Below are positions 35,985 to 44,810 of a stretch of DNA of 64,000 nucleotides, piece by piece. The notes under the pieces were generated by a model. It saw nothing but the letters and a program-made list of their open reading frames with translations, was not told where the DNA came from and did not search any database. Source of the stretch: JAFDWR01 sp038216655 (GTDB lineage: Bacteria > Armatimonadota > Fimbriimonadia > Fimbriimonadales > Fimbriimonadaceae); the NCBI GenBank assembly GCA_038216655.1, contig JBBQPZ010000001.1, positions 310,001-374,000 on the forward strand, given 5' to 3'. Both the position numbers and the translations under genes were made by a program. The first letter of the stretch is position 1, and each line of letters starts with the position of its first letter.

Positions 35985-37265
35985 CTAGTGGTCCGAGACC
36001 GCGATTTCATCTCCAGCGAACACCGGCTTCCATAGGAGGACGTCTGGGTCGGCGGAGTGTATTGGGGCCTTCACGACGAACCGAAGCCGTCCCACCATTC
36101 GGCTGTGGAATCCGGCTCTCGTTCCATCCTTCAAGATCACCGGCTTGGTCCGATCCTCGGCCCATACCGCGATGTTGATTTTGAAGGGAACCTTCACCTT
36201 CGTGTCCTTGAACCAGGCAGCGTCTCCACGGAGCGGCTGATTCCCTACGACGATATCCGGTTCAACTTTGACGTTATCGACCGTTTCTAGGGGAACTCCG
36301 AAGGCCCCTGGCCGAGCCTGCATGTAAGGCCGCTCGCGATCCTCGATCCAGAAGTTGCCGGACGGAATGTACTCGCCCTTTCCGCCACCCGTCCAGAGCG
36401 CCAGGATCTTGTGTTCGCCCACGATCACCGCCTTCAAGGTGACGCTCACACCGCCGACATGCTGCGTCTCGCCCGGCTCCCGTAGCCGCTCGGCGAGAAT
36501 GCCTCGCAGATGCGGATAGTCACTGACGCCCTTCCCTCCCGATGGGATTGCGAATACCGATGCGGGAACGTTTGACGGGTAATCGTAGTCGTTGTGCTCG
36601 ATCAAGAATCCCCGACGATCAACGACATCCCGAGCAATCGGGAGCTGGGTCTGGGGGTTGATGAAGAGCGTGAAGCGCATGTTCGAGAATCCGAGCGTAT
36701 ACGTCTCAGGAAATCCCGTGGTATGGCCAAGAACCTTGCCACCCGGTATGTTCAGGTACGCGGTAACGTCCTCGATCGGGATCTTGGAAGGTTCCCTTTC
36801 GTCGATGGTGGGCTCTGTTCCGGGATAGTCCAGATACATCAGGCGACCGTCATAAGTGATGGTCGACTTGCGGCCCATCTCGTCAAACATGATCTGCGAC
36901 TGCTTGACTCCATCGACCCAATCCTCGTTGGTCAGCACCATCTTCCCCTCCTTATTGGGGCGATAAGCGCGATCGTGCCGAATTGTCTGCGCCCGCACGG
37001 CTGCGGCGACTTTCTGCAGACCCGCGGCTTCCGCCTTCGGGCTTGTGATGATCAGCGAAGCCACAACGGCCAGACCGGCGGCGGTGGCGATTGCGGCAGA
37101 GCGCCAAACGTAACGGGAGCGTGACGCCACCGGACGTACTTCCCTGGTCCGCTCGAAGGCCGAGACCGCACGGTCGACGGCTCCCTCGCGCGGTGCTTCG
37201 GCGCGGAGGGCGTTCAACTCGGTCTGAACGCGTGCATTGTCAGATAAGGACTTGTTTTGCTTCAT
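35985..37265 (-). CDS. Membrane-anchored anti-sigma-like protein paired with the ECF sigma factor
   Basis: Start ATG 37265 has GGAGG nine bases upstream and overlaps the sigma gene by 26 bases. The 426 residues consist of a cytoplasmic part (1-55, rich in charged residues), one membrane helix (57-75, AIATAAGLAVVASLIITS), and a large outside domain. Within it, about 85-260 resemble the LolA/RseB-like fold (EDWVDGVKQSQIMFDEMGRKSTITYDGRLMYL), and the C-terminal half is a second beta-rich domain with GVSVTLKAVIVGEHKILALW. Genes directly behind ECF sigma factors with one transmembrane helix usually encode their anti-sigma partners. No zinc HxxxCxxC motif is visible in the cytoplasmic part, so this is a non-ZAS type if it is one. 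Confidence 0.7.
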   Translation of the reverse strand: MKQNKSLSDNARVQTELNALRAEAPREGAVDRAVSAFERTREVRPVASRSRYVWRSAAIATAAGLAVVASLIITSPKAEAAGLQKVAAAVRAQTIRHDRAYRPNKEGKMVLTNEDWVDGVKQSQIMFDEMGRKSTITYDGRLMYLDYPGTEPTIDEREPSKIPIEDVTAYLNIPGGKVLGHTTGFPETYTLGFSNMRFTLFINPQTQLPIARDVVDRRGFLIEHNDYDYPSNVPASVFAIPSGGKGVSDYPHLRGILAERLREPGETQHVGGVSVTLKAVIVGEHKILALWTGGGKGEYIPSGNFWIEDRERPYMQARPGAFGVPLETVDNVKVEPDIVVGNQPLRGDAAWFKDTKVKVPFKINIAVWAEDRTKPVILKDGTRAGFHSRMVGRLRFVVKAPIHSADPDVLLWKPVFAGDEIAVSDH

Positions 37266-37791
37266 GATTCGTAACCTCCGTTCCGCCTTCAAAGTAGGCC
37301 CGCAAACGACGCCGGGCGTGGAACAGTCGGGCCTTGATTGTCCCGACCGGGACTCTGAGAATCTGGGCGACTTCCTGGACCTTCAGTTCCTCCACCTCGT
37401 AGAGGACAAACGTCTCCCGCAACTTATCGGGCAGAGTCGCCAGCGCGTCGAGCAGGGACTCTCCGGCAAGGAAAGATCCAAAACCAGGGTCATTCGCGGC
37501 GTGATTTGGCGGGAGGGGCGGGGTGAGTTTTCGGCGACGCTTCCACTGGGCGTATTCGTTAAAGGCGACTCGGTGAACCCAGGTGCGGAGTCCCGCCGTG
37601 CCGCGAAAGGTGGAGATCCTCTGGCGGACGGCGATGAACGCTTGTTGGGTCAGGTCTTCGGCATCCTCTCGGTGCCGGGTTAAATGGAGCATCAACCGGT
37701 AGACCGATGGGTAGAGATCGCGGACAAATTTCTCCGCGGCTATCGAGTCCCCCTCGGCGATCCGTCTTGCGAGTTCCAGGTCGTTTGCCAT
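37240..37791 (-). CDS. ECF-type RNA polymerase sigma factor
   Basis: The domain starts at ATG 37791 (MANDLELARRIAEGD); the frame extends upstream to 37968, but those residues are unlike any sigma factor. The 183 residues contain region 2 (FVRDLYPSVYRLMLHLTRHREDAEDLTQQAF, with the DAEDLTQ core-binding signature) and region 4. In region 4, LPDKLRETFVLYEVEEL is followed by the helix-turn-helix VQEVAQILRVPVGTIKARLFHARRRL. It probably directs transcription of a stress or nutrient regulon and may control its own operon. The following gene overlaps by 26 bases and encodes the likely membrane regulator. A divergent secreted beta-helix protein starts 100 bases away and could be a target. Confidence 0.92.
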   Translation of the reverse strand: MANDLELARRIAEGDSIAAEKFVRDLYPSVYRLMLHLTRHREDAEDLTQQAFIAVRQRISTFRGTAGLRTWVHRVAFNEYAQWKRRRKLTPPLPPNHAANDPGFGSFLAGESLLDALATLPDKLRETFVLYEVEELKVQEVAQILRVPVGTIKARLFHARRRLRAYFEGGTEVTNHEAKQVLI

Positions 37792-37890
37792 GTCGTTTGA
37801 TGTTCTTTGAAGGCTGAACGGTGACATAGATGCAACCGGCCGCGAGATGGTTGTAAGGTGCGCCAAAAACATACTCGGTATCGTGAAAGA

Positions 37891-39759
37891 ATGCTGGCTC
37901 TCGTATTCGCGACGCAGATCATGTCCGTCCACGTCTACGGCGAAGGTGTCGAACGACGCCAGCCGCACCTAACCCTTGAACAGGCGATCGCGGACGTCTC
38001 AAAGCTTCACGGGAATACCGAGCTGCACCTGATGGGTCGGTTTCGGGTCACCTCCCCGATCCAATTGTCCGGCGTCAAGAACTTGACAATCGTGGGCGAC
38101 TCTGACGCGGAGATTCTCGGCGGGCCTTCTATTCCGGCTAAGGCTTGGAAGCGCACTACCTTTCTCGGCCACGACGTCCTTCAGGCCGCCTACGCATCCT
38201 CGACACCAATTCACGAAGTCTGGGCTGACGGGGTCCGCCTTCACCCGCCCCTCCTCCCCAAGAAGGGGTACTGGAACTTCTCTGGCTTCCTGGACGGAAG
38301 TGAGAAGGCCGAATGGAACAAAGGCCAAACCCACATGCGGTTCGCGCCCAACACCCTCGCCGACTGGCACAATCTGACCGACGTCGAACTCGTTGCCCAC
38401 CATTTCTGGGTGACCTCGCGTCTACCGGTCAAGGAGCTCAAGGGCGATGTGGTCGAGTTCGCCAAGCCGTCGGTCTTCAAACTCGCCGACGATTACACCG
38501 GGGTCGCGGCACCCTTCCGGGCCGAGAACGTGGCGGAAGCCCTTTCCGAAAGGGACGAGTTCTACTTTGACCGGACCACCCAGACGATCTACCTCCCCGC
38601 ATCCGCATGGCCCAAACCACCCAAGAACCTCGACGTCCCCATCGCCTCGCAATTGCTGGTCATCAAGGGCAGCGAGAATGTCCGCATCAGAAACGTCCGG
38701 TTCTCCAACACCGAGTGGTGCTACCCCGGGCCGACTTCCGGCGATGTCCAGGCGGCGTTCTCCGTGCCGGCGGCGGTCGAAATCGGTGATTCGAAGAACG
38801 TCACTCTCGATAGATGCCAACTAACCCACCTTGGAACCTACGGCCTTGAGATCGCCAAGGGGAGCGAGAATTGCGCGATTCGTAGCTCCGACATCACCGA
38901 CCTCGGCGGAGGAGGCGTGAAGATCGACACCGGCTCAAGCCACTCCACCGTGGAAAATTGCCGCATAACCGGCGGGGGCCGCCTCCATGCACCCGCGATC
39001 GGAGTCTGGATCGCTGACTCCGGCTACAACACTGTCTCCCGAAACCTGATCAGCGACTTTTATTACACCGGCATTTCCATCGGCTGGGTGTGGGGTTACG
39101 GACCCAGCCAGGGCAACCACAACGTCATCGAACGGAACGTCATCCACACCATCGGCCAGCGCGAACTCAGCGATATGGGCGCAATCTACAACCTCGGCGT
39201 CTCGCCCGGAACCGTTATCCGCCATAACCTGATCGCGAACGTCCAATCCCGAGGCTACGGCGGGTGGGGAATCTACCTCGACGAGGGCTCCAGCGATGTC
39301 CTCGTCGAGCAGAACGCCGTCTTCGGAGTCCGAACCGGCACTTTCCATCAGCACTACGGCAAGGACAACCTGATCCAACACAACCTCCTCTGCGGAGCCG
39401 AGCGGGACGGCCAGATCATCCGATCTCGACCCGAGGATCACGTGAGCTTCCGGCTGACGGAAAACGTGGTGCTCTGGCAGGGCACCAATCTATTCGGTGG
39501 GAACCTAAGCGGGGGCAACGTGGTTTCGGAGCGCAACCTGCTCGCCCGCCTTGACCCGGGCGAGGACCGCCCGAATTTCGACGTCGGGAGCCGCAAGCTC
39601 GACCCCAAGGACGCGGCAACTGTTACTCAATGGCTTGGAGCAAAGCCCGGCTCTGTCAAATGGTGGAGATCCTTCGGCCCGACTCGGGGCAACTGGCGCA
39701 AGGACATCGAATCCTACGTTAGCCCGTGGTTGAAGCGCCTTGACGAACGCCTCCGCTAG
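37891..39759 (+). CDS. Secreted right-handed beta-helix protein
   Basis: ATG 37891 (MLALVFATQIMSVHVYG) gives a plausible signal peptide; GTG 37858 is the longer alternative. The protein of 622 residues shows a degenerate parallel beta-helix from about residue 250 to 560 with PbH1-like repeats (VRIRNVRFSNTEWC, VTLDRCQLTHLGTYGLEIAKGS, CAIRSSDITDLGGGGVKI, STVENCRITGGG, NTVSRNLISDFYYTGISIGW, VLVEQNAVFG). The N-terminal part (HLTLEQAIADVSKLHGNTELHLMG) is the usual entry to such proteins. Relatives are polysaccharide lyases, epimerases or glycosidases, and the catalytic residues cannot be assigned here. It is divergent from the ECF sigma gene and overlaps the convergent pfk gene by four bases. Confidence 0.85.
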   Translation: MLALVFATQIMSVHVYGEGVERRQPHLTLEQAIADVSKLHGNTELHLMGRFRVTSPIQLSGVKNLTIVGDSDAEILGGPSIPAKAWKRTTFLGHDVLQAAYASSTPIHEVWADGVRLHPPLLPKKGYWNFSGFLDGSEKAEWNKGQTHMRFAPNTLADWHNLTDVELVAHHFWVTSRLPVKELKGDVVEFAKPSVFKLADDYTGVAAPFRAENVAEALSERDEFYFDRTTQTIYLPASAWPKPPKNLDVPIASQLLVIKGSENVRIRNVRFSNTEWCYPGPTSGDVQAAFSVPAAVEIGDSKNVTLDRCQLTHLGTYGLEIAKGSENCAIRSSDITDLGGGGVKIDTGSSHSTVENCRITGGGRLHAPAIGVWIADSGYNTVSRNLISDFYYTGISIGWVWGYGPSQGNHNVIERNVIHTIGQRELSDMGAIYNLGVSPGTVIRHNLIANVQSRGYGGWGIYLDEGSSDVLVEQNAVFGVRTGTFHQHYGKDNLIQHNLLCGAERDGQIIRSRPEDHVSFRLTENVVLWQGTNLFGGNLSGGNVVSERNLLARLDPGEDRPNFDVGSRKLDPKDAATVTQWLGAKPGSVKWWRSFGPTRGNWRKDIESYVSPWLKRLDERLR

Positions 39760-40829
39760 TGAACGAAGGTGCCGAGGTCTTTGGCGGTGATGTACTCCAT
39801 CGTCTCAGCGGTTACCCTGCGCAGTTCGCCGGTGCAGGATTTGATCGGGACCGTGGACATCCCCGCCAGGGTGTAGGCGATTACCACGCCGAACTCGCGC
39901 CGGTCATAAGCCTTCATCGCCTCGCAGCCGTAGGCTTTCGCGACGACTCGGTCCGCCGCGTTCGGCGTGCCTCCACGCTGGACGTGACCCAAGACCGTAT
40001 TACGCATTTCGAACTCACCCGGGGCTAGGCGCTCGATCTCACCCATCATCTCGACGCTGATGCCGCCCAGGCGATGCTCCTGCTCCGACTTGGCATCAAG
40101 GCGCAGTCGCTTCGAGTTGATATGAGACCCTTCGGCCACAACGACGACCGACGCCTTTCCGCGTGCTTGTCGACCGCGAAGAAACTCCACCAGGTCCTCC
40201 ATTTTGAAGTCAAATTCTGGAATCAGAATCGCGTGGGCACCACCCGCCAACCCGGCTCGGATCGCGATCCAACCCGTGTGTCGACCCATGGTCTCGACGA
40301 CGATCACCCGCCCGTGGCTGCTCGCGGTGGTGTGAATGCGATCCAGGGCGTCCACCACAACCTGAGCCGCGGTGCTAAAACCAAACGTCCGCGAGGTCGC
40401 CATCAGATCGTTGTCGATGGTCTTGGGCACCCCGACGATGTTCACGCCGAATTCAGATAACTGCAGGGCGCCGCTGAGCGTCCCGTCGCCGCCGATCACG
40501 ATCAGGCCATCGATATCTTGGCTGCGCAGATTGCTCGCGGCCTCCTGCAGAATATCGTCCGGAATCTTCCGCACATCGCCCGCCCCTTGCTTCGCGCCGA
40601 AGCGACCGTGGTTCACCGTCCCCAGGATGGTGCCTCCCAGGTAGCTGATTCCGCGCACGTCGTTGGCGGTAAGCGTCCGAAAATGCATAGGAGAGAGAAC
40701 GCCCTCCCAGCCCTTTTCAAAGCCGATCAGTTCGTACCCAAGGGGAATTCCGGTCTTCACTGCTGAGGCGATGACCGCGTTAAGGCCGGCGCAGTCGCCG
40801 CCGCTGTTGAGGATGCCAACTCGTTTCAT
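39756..40829 (-). CDS. pfkA: 6-phosphofructokinase, group III (Gly/Lys) type
   Basis: The enzyme phosphorylates fructose 6-phosphate in glycolysis. Start ATG 40829 (MKRVGILNSGGDCAGLN) is the family start; the frame extends upstream without support. Motifs are NSGGDCAGLN at 8-17, IGGDGTLSGA at 112-121, PKTIDND at 135-141 with the catalytic Asp139, GRHTGWIA, and GHVQRGGTPNAADR. The residue after GGD is Gly (ATP-type) while the TIDND loop is preceded by Lys136, as in PPi-type and mixed group III enzymes. By family knowledge this Gly/Lys combination usually uses ATP. The 357-residue length fits. It converges on the beta-helix gene with a 4-base overlap. Confidence 0.93.
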   Translation of the reverse strand: MKRVGILNSGGDCAGLNAVIASAVKTGIPLGYELIGFEKGWEGVLSPMHFRTLTANDVRGISYLGGTILGTVNHGRFGAKQGAGDVRKIPDDILQEAASNLRSQDIDGLIVIGGDGTLSGALQLSEFGVNIVGVPKTIDNDLMATSRTFGFSTAAQVVVDALDRIHTTASSHGRVIVVETMGRHTGWIAIRAGLAGGAHAILIPEFDFKMEDLVEFLRGRQARGKASVVVVAEGSHINSKRLRLDAKSEQEHRLGGISVEMMGEIERLAPGEFEMRNTVLGHVQRGGTPNAADRVVAKAYGCEAMKAYDRREFGVVIAYTLAGMSTVPIKSCTGELRRVTAETMEYITAKDLGTFVH

Positions 40830-40935
40830 AACCGATGAAATGCGTCGGCGGCATTGGCGACGTTCTTGACGAGTATACGCGGAACCTCGCGCCCCGACCC
40901 TTGAGTAAAATCCTCCATAATTGGTAGGCTTACTT

Positions 40936-41430
40936 ATGGCAAGATCGAAACTGCGCACCTCCCTCAGGGGCCAATACCACGGTGGCCTGACAATGCTACG
41001 ACAAGCGGTCGAGCGGTGCCCGGAGAACGTCTGGATCGCGGGGCAGCACCCACGTAGTTACTGGCGGATCACCTTCCATGCGGTCTTCTATACGCATCTC
41101 TATCTGATGCAGGATGAGGCTTCTTTTCAACGCTGGGAAAAGGATCGCGAGCATTGCGCGGCTCTTTGGGGCTCGCCGCCCATCTTGGACCCTTATCCAC
41201 GCCTCGAAATTATCGAATACATCGACCTCGTGGACGCGCTGGTCGACCCGACCGTGGAGGCCCTCGATCTGGAGACCGAAGAAACCGGCTTTCACTGGTA
41301 CCCATCGATCAACAAGTTGGACCACCAATTGATGAACCTCCGCCACCTTCAGGGCCACATCGGGCAACTCTCCGAGCTCCTCATGGAGCACGGGGTTGAT
41401 ATCGATTGGGTCGCGATCGCGACCCGCTAA
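40936..41430 (+). CDS. DinB-like protein
   Basis: ATG 40936 starts a 164-residue protein that is a paralogue of the one at 20472-21032: both share YHxGLxML near the N-terminus, FHAxFYTHLYL, a Trp-Tyr-Pro segment (FHWYPSINKL) and the C-terminal NLRHLQGHIGQLSELLM with GVDIDW. Candidate metal ligands are His in ITFHAVFYTHLY and in HLQGH. The last four bases overlap the convergent cupin gene. The function is unknown; such proteins may use low-molecular-weight thiols. Its intergenic neighbour on the left is the divergent pfkA. Confidence 0.86.
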   Translation: MARSKLRTSLRGQYHGGLTMLRQAVERCPENVWIAGQHPRSYWRITFHAVFYTHLYLMQDEASFQRWEKDREHCAALWGSPPILDPYPRLEIIEYIDLVDALVDPTVEALDLETEETGFHWYPSINKLDHQLMNLRHLQGHIGQLSELLMEHGVDIDWVAIATR

Positions 41431-41783
41431 GGTCCTGGTTTGAACTCAACGGTGATGACGTGCAGAACGTCCAACCCCACGTTCTCCAGCGTGTGTGGCC
41501 CAAGTTCGGTTGTCCACGCCGCTTGCCCGGCGTCTATTCGCACACCAGCGGCTACGGAATCAAGCATCACCTTGCCCTCGCCGTCGCGCCTGATGAAGTC
41601 GCTCCAAGACAGGAAGTGAGTAACCGCCGGCCAGCAATGGGTGTGCACGGCGGTGGTCTCACCGGGCCTGATGATGGTCTCCAGAACACGAGTGCGCTCG
41701 TTCTCCATCACAAGGCGGTGATGCTGCGGCGCGGCGATCACGGCGTCAAGGTGGGCAGGCCAGTCAGTTGGCGATTGACTCAT
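41427..41783 (-). CDS. Cupin-domain protein
   Basis: A 118-residue single-domain cupin. The first motif is PGETTAVHTHCWPAVTHFL with the metal-binding His-x-His and downstream Thr/His. The second motif is reduced to LGPHTLENVGLDVLHVITVEF with one His. This HTH...H pattern fits a small mononuclear metal protein or sugar/organic-acid-binding cupin; the usual Glu of motif 1 is not obvious. The protein has no signal peptide. It lies 30 bases upstream of the end of the IorB-fusion gene, both on the minus strand, and converges with DinB. Confidence 0.82.
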   Translation of the reverse strand: MSQSPTDWPAHLDAVIAAPQHHRLVMENERTRVLETIIRPGETTAVHTHCWPAVTHFLSWSDFIRRDGEGKVMLDSVAAGVRIDAGQAAWTTELGPHTLENVGLDVLHVITVEFKPGP

Positions 41784-41812
41784 CCCCGCGTTATACCGTC
41801 CACCTGATTCTT

Positions 41813-44800
41813 CTAGGGTGCGGCGACCGGATCAGATGCTCGAACCTCTTTCTGATGGCGATGCTGAACCCACCGCTGCAGCACCTTCGCTGCCTCGTCG
41901 GAGGAACGAAACACCGGGACCCCGAGGTTTTGTAGTCGAACCACAAGCGCATCGTATTCGGGCCCGCCATCGAGTGCGAACACGATCGCCTTCTTCGTCC
42001 GTTCCAACCATTGATCGGCAAGGCTGGAGAATGAATCTGGGTCATCCAGCTTGTCGCCAAGAGTCCGAAGGCACGGAGCCAGCGGCACGCAGGAAACGAT
42101 CACCGCGTCCAACGCTTCCGAATCGAGCGCTAGGCGTACGACGTCGTCGTAGACACGCTCATCGGCCGCGGGAGTGAGGTCGAGCGGATTTCGAGGACCG
42201 ACCAAACCACTCAGTCGGCGTTTCGAGAGAATCTCCCCAAGTCCGGCCTGCATCTCGGGAGCCAGCGGATCAAATCGAACTCCAGCATCCGCCATCGCGA
42301 CCGACTCCATACCCGCGTTGGTCACCGCGAACACCCGCCCCTGCCCGATCGTACGATCCCCAAGGCAAGTGGCGATGTTGATCACCTGGCTGAACTCTCG
42401 GAAGTTCTCCGCCACATACGCCCCCGCATGCTGCATCGAAGTCAGGCAGATGTCGTAGTCTCCTGCGACCGCGGCAGTGTGCCCGGCCGCCGCCGACCGC
42501 CCGGACTCCGTCCTGCCCGCCTTGTAGAACACGACCGTCTTCCCGCTCGCGGTGAGACTCGTCACCGCCCGGAGGGCTTCAATCCCATCCAGATCGATGA
42601 ACCCCTCCAGGTAGACCCCGACGACCTGAACATCTTTGCGGTCGTTCATGACCCAAAGGAGGTCGGAGACCGTGAGGTCCGCCTGGTTCCCGATTGAGAT
42701 CGCGAAACGTGGGTGGAGTTGAGTCTGAGAACTCAGCCTTGAGACGATGAACGCACCGCTCTGGGAAATGATCGCCACTGGCTGCGGAACCCGGAACTCG
42801 CGCACGGGCAGCTTTTCCTCGGGCACGAAGAAGGTGTCGTAGCGGCCCGGCAACGAGCGAACACCCATGCAGTTCGGACCGAGAAAGACGGCACCGCCGT
42901 CATTTTGAATCCGGCCCCTCCGAATCGCGGCGGCAATTTCCTCGCCGACTGCCTCGGATCCTTCGGCTTCGCCAGCCCCGCCGGAGATGATGATCGCTGA
43001 CCGGACCTTCCCGGATCGATTCGCCGCATCGATGATCTCCGGAGTCGCGCTCGCCGGGACGGTGACGACCAGGAGATCAGCCGGCTCAGCCAGATCCTCG
43101 ATCTTGGCCACGCACCGCACTCCATCGATCTCCGCCTCGTCGGCCCGAATCATCGTCAAGTTGGCCCTATCGAACCCGGCCTTGAGGATATTCGCCAGAA
43201 TCACCCGCCCAAAACTGTCGGGCTTCGAAGAAACTCCCACGAGCGCGATCGACTTCGGCTCCAGCAGGTTGTCGATACGGTCGCGCGGTCGCGGAGAAAG
43301 CGCTTTAGATGCCGTTCGCAGGCAACCTCGCCCATCAAGCGGCACCATGTGCTGGTTCGCAAACGCGAAGGGGTTAACTTCGAGTTCGCCAATGTCTGGG
43401 CCCGTCTCCCCACGATCGACGCAGAACTGCCTTGCGATCGAGATGAACACTCGGAAGCAGCGAAGCAGTTCGCCGTCCGAAACCGACCGCTCGTGGCCAC
43501 GAATCCCGCCCGAGAGCACATCGTAGGCTGCGGTCAGCTTGAACAAGCCAAGGAATTGCTCGGCATCGACATCCAGCACGGCGGCCTTCGCCACCGCGAC
43601 GCCGGGAAGCATCTTCGCCGCGAGATACTCCGTCTCCACTCCCCCAAGCCCCGCCGCGATGACCGGTCCGAACTCTCGCGTGGATCGAATTCCTACGAAC
43701 AACTCACTTCCGAGCCCATGGGAATCGTGCTCGACAAACTCGACGACCAAGACCCCGGCGACGTTCGCCCCCGCAGAGAGGCGAGCGATCATCTGATCCG
43801 ACTCCGTGCGAACCCGCGTGATCTCCTTGGGCAGGATCATCACCGCACCCGCTTCTGTCTTGTGGACCACATCCGCGGAAACCAGCTTTAACACGATCTT
43901 GTCTCCCGCGAAGTTGGCAAGCACGTCCTCCGAGATCGCCGAGCCCTTCGGCACGAACGTGTGGCGAGGCGGCGAAATCGCCCCCACGAGCTCGATCAGC
44001 CGGTACACCTCATGCTCGTAAAGCTGACTTCGACCCTCGTCGTAGGCTCCCATAAGGAGACTTTCGAAGGCATGCGCTTCCGCCCCCGTCAAGGACGAGT
44101 GGTCAATCGTCGCGGCGAGACCGGAGAAATCGAGATCCTCTTCGGCAGCAAGCAGCTCCGGCGAGAGCGTAGCGATCCAACCCCGCGCGTCCTGGGGCGC
44201 GACTTTGCGCGCCAACGCCTCTCGATAGGCGGTCGCCGCCGTGCGGCCAAACCGAAGGGCCCGAGCGTTGGTCTCCACCACGCGCTCACCCTTCGCACGA
44301 AACAGCTCCTCCACCGAGTCTTGAAGTTCCTGCTGGGTGAATCCGAGCGTAAGCGAGGCGGCACCAAGGGCGACGATGTTGGCCGACAGCACCCCGCCCG
44401 CCGCACGAGCGAGCTTCTCCATGTCGATCGCGACGTGGTTGTCGAAGGCAGCGACGTGGGTGAGCACACTCTCGATCGCCGGGTAGTCGGGGATGTTGAC
44501 CTCAGCGTTCGTGCTCGCCACGATCGTCCCGCCGGGCCGAAGCATCGTGGCATAACGCAAAGCCTCCAAGGGCTCAATCGCAAGGATGAGATCGGCCTTG
44601 CCGGCCGGAATCAGATCGCTGAATATCTCGGAATCCGAGATTCGAAGATGCGAGTAGACCGCCCCACCTCGCTGAGACATCCCGTGGACTTCCGACTGCT
44701 TGACGTGGAGCCCACGCTTGGTCGCGGCGATCGAGAGTACTCGGGCGATCGTCAGAATTCCCTGCCCTCCGACCCCGGCGATGATGATGTCGTGTTTCAT
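41813..44800 (-). CDS. Fusion of indolepyruvate oxidoreductase beta subunit (IorB) with ADP-forming acyl-CoA synthetase (ACD beta and alpha domains)
   Basis: Residues 1-200 are a complete IorB: IIAGVGGQGILTIARVL at 6-22 and EVHGMSQRGGAVYSHLR at 37-53. Residues 245-480 form an ATP-grasp domain matching the ACD beta subunit, including SADVVHKTEAGAVM with His313. Residues 510-640 are a CoA-binding Rossmann domain (ESIALVGVSSKP-like, FLGPNCMGV) and about 650-960 the succinyl-CoA-ligase-like part, with the phosphohistidine candidate His774 in AAAGHTAAVAGD. IOR oxidatively decarboxylates aryl-pyruvates to aryl-acetyl-CoA; ACD converts the CoA ester to the free acid while making ATP. The polypeptide therefore joins two consecutive reactions. 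The partner alpha subunit is encoded 10 bases upstream. Confidence 0.9.
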   Translation of the reverse strand: MKHDIIIAGVGGQGILTIARVLSIAATKRGLHVKQSEVHGMSQRGGAVYSHLRISDSEIFSDLIPAGKADLILAIEPLEALRYATMLRPGGTIVASTNAEVNIPDYPAIESVLTHVAAFDNHVAIDMEKLARAAGGVLSANIVALGAASLTLGFTQQELQDSVEELFRAKGERVVETNARALRFGRTAATAYREALARKVAPQDARGWIATLSPELLAAEEDLDFSGLAATIDHSSLTGAEAHAFESLLMGAYDEGRSQLYEHEVYRLIELVGAISPPRHTFVPKGSAISEDVLANFAGDKIVLKLVSADVVHKTEAGAVMILPKEITRVRTESDQMIARLSAGANVAGVLVVEFVEHDSHGLGSELFVGIRSTREFGPVIAAGLGGVETEYLAAKMLPGVAVAKAAVLDVDAEQFLGLFKLTAAYDVLSGGIRGHERSVSDGELLRCFRVFISIARQFCVDRGETGPDIGELEVNPFAFANQHMVPLDGRGCLRTASKALSPRPRDRIDNLLEPKSIALVGVSSKPDSFGRVILANILKAGFDRANLTMIRADEAEIDGVRCVAKIEDLAEPADLLVVTVPASATPEIIDAANRSGKVRSAIIISGGAGEAEGSEAVGEEIAAAIRRGRIQNDGGAVFLGPNCMGVRSLPGRYDTFFVPEEKLPVREFRVPQPVAIISQSGAFIVSRLSSQTQLHPRFAISIGNQADLTVSDLLWVMNDRKDVQVVGVYLEGFIDLDGIEALRAVTSLTASGKTVVFYKAGRTESGRSAAAGHTAAVAGDYDICLTSMQHAGAYVAENFREFSQVINIATCLGDRTIGQGRVFAVTNAGMESVAMADAGVRFDPLAPEMQAGLGEILSKRRLSGLVGPRNPLDLTPAADERVYDDVVRLALDSEALDAVIVSCVPLAPCLRTLGDKLDDPDSFSSLADQWLERTKKAIVFALDGGPEYDALVVRLQNLGVPVFRSSDEAAKVLQRWVQHRHQKEVRASDPVAAP

Positions 44801-44810
44801 GGCGGTTCGG

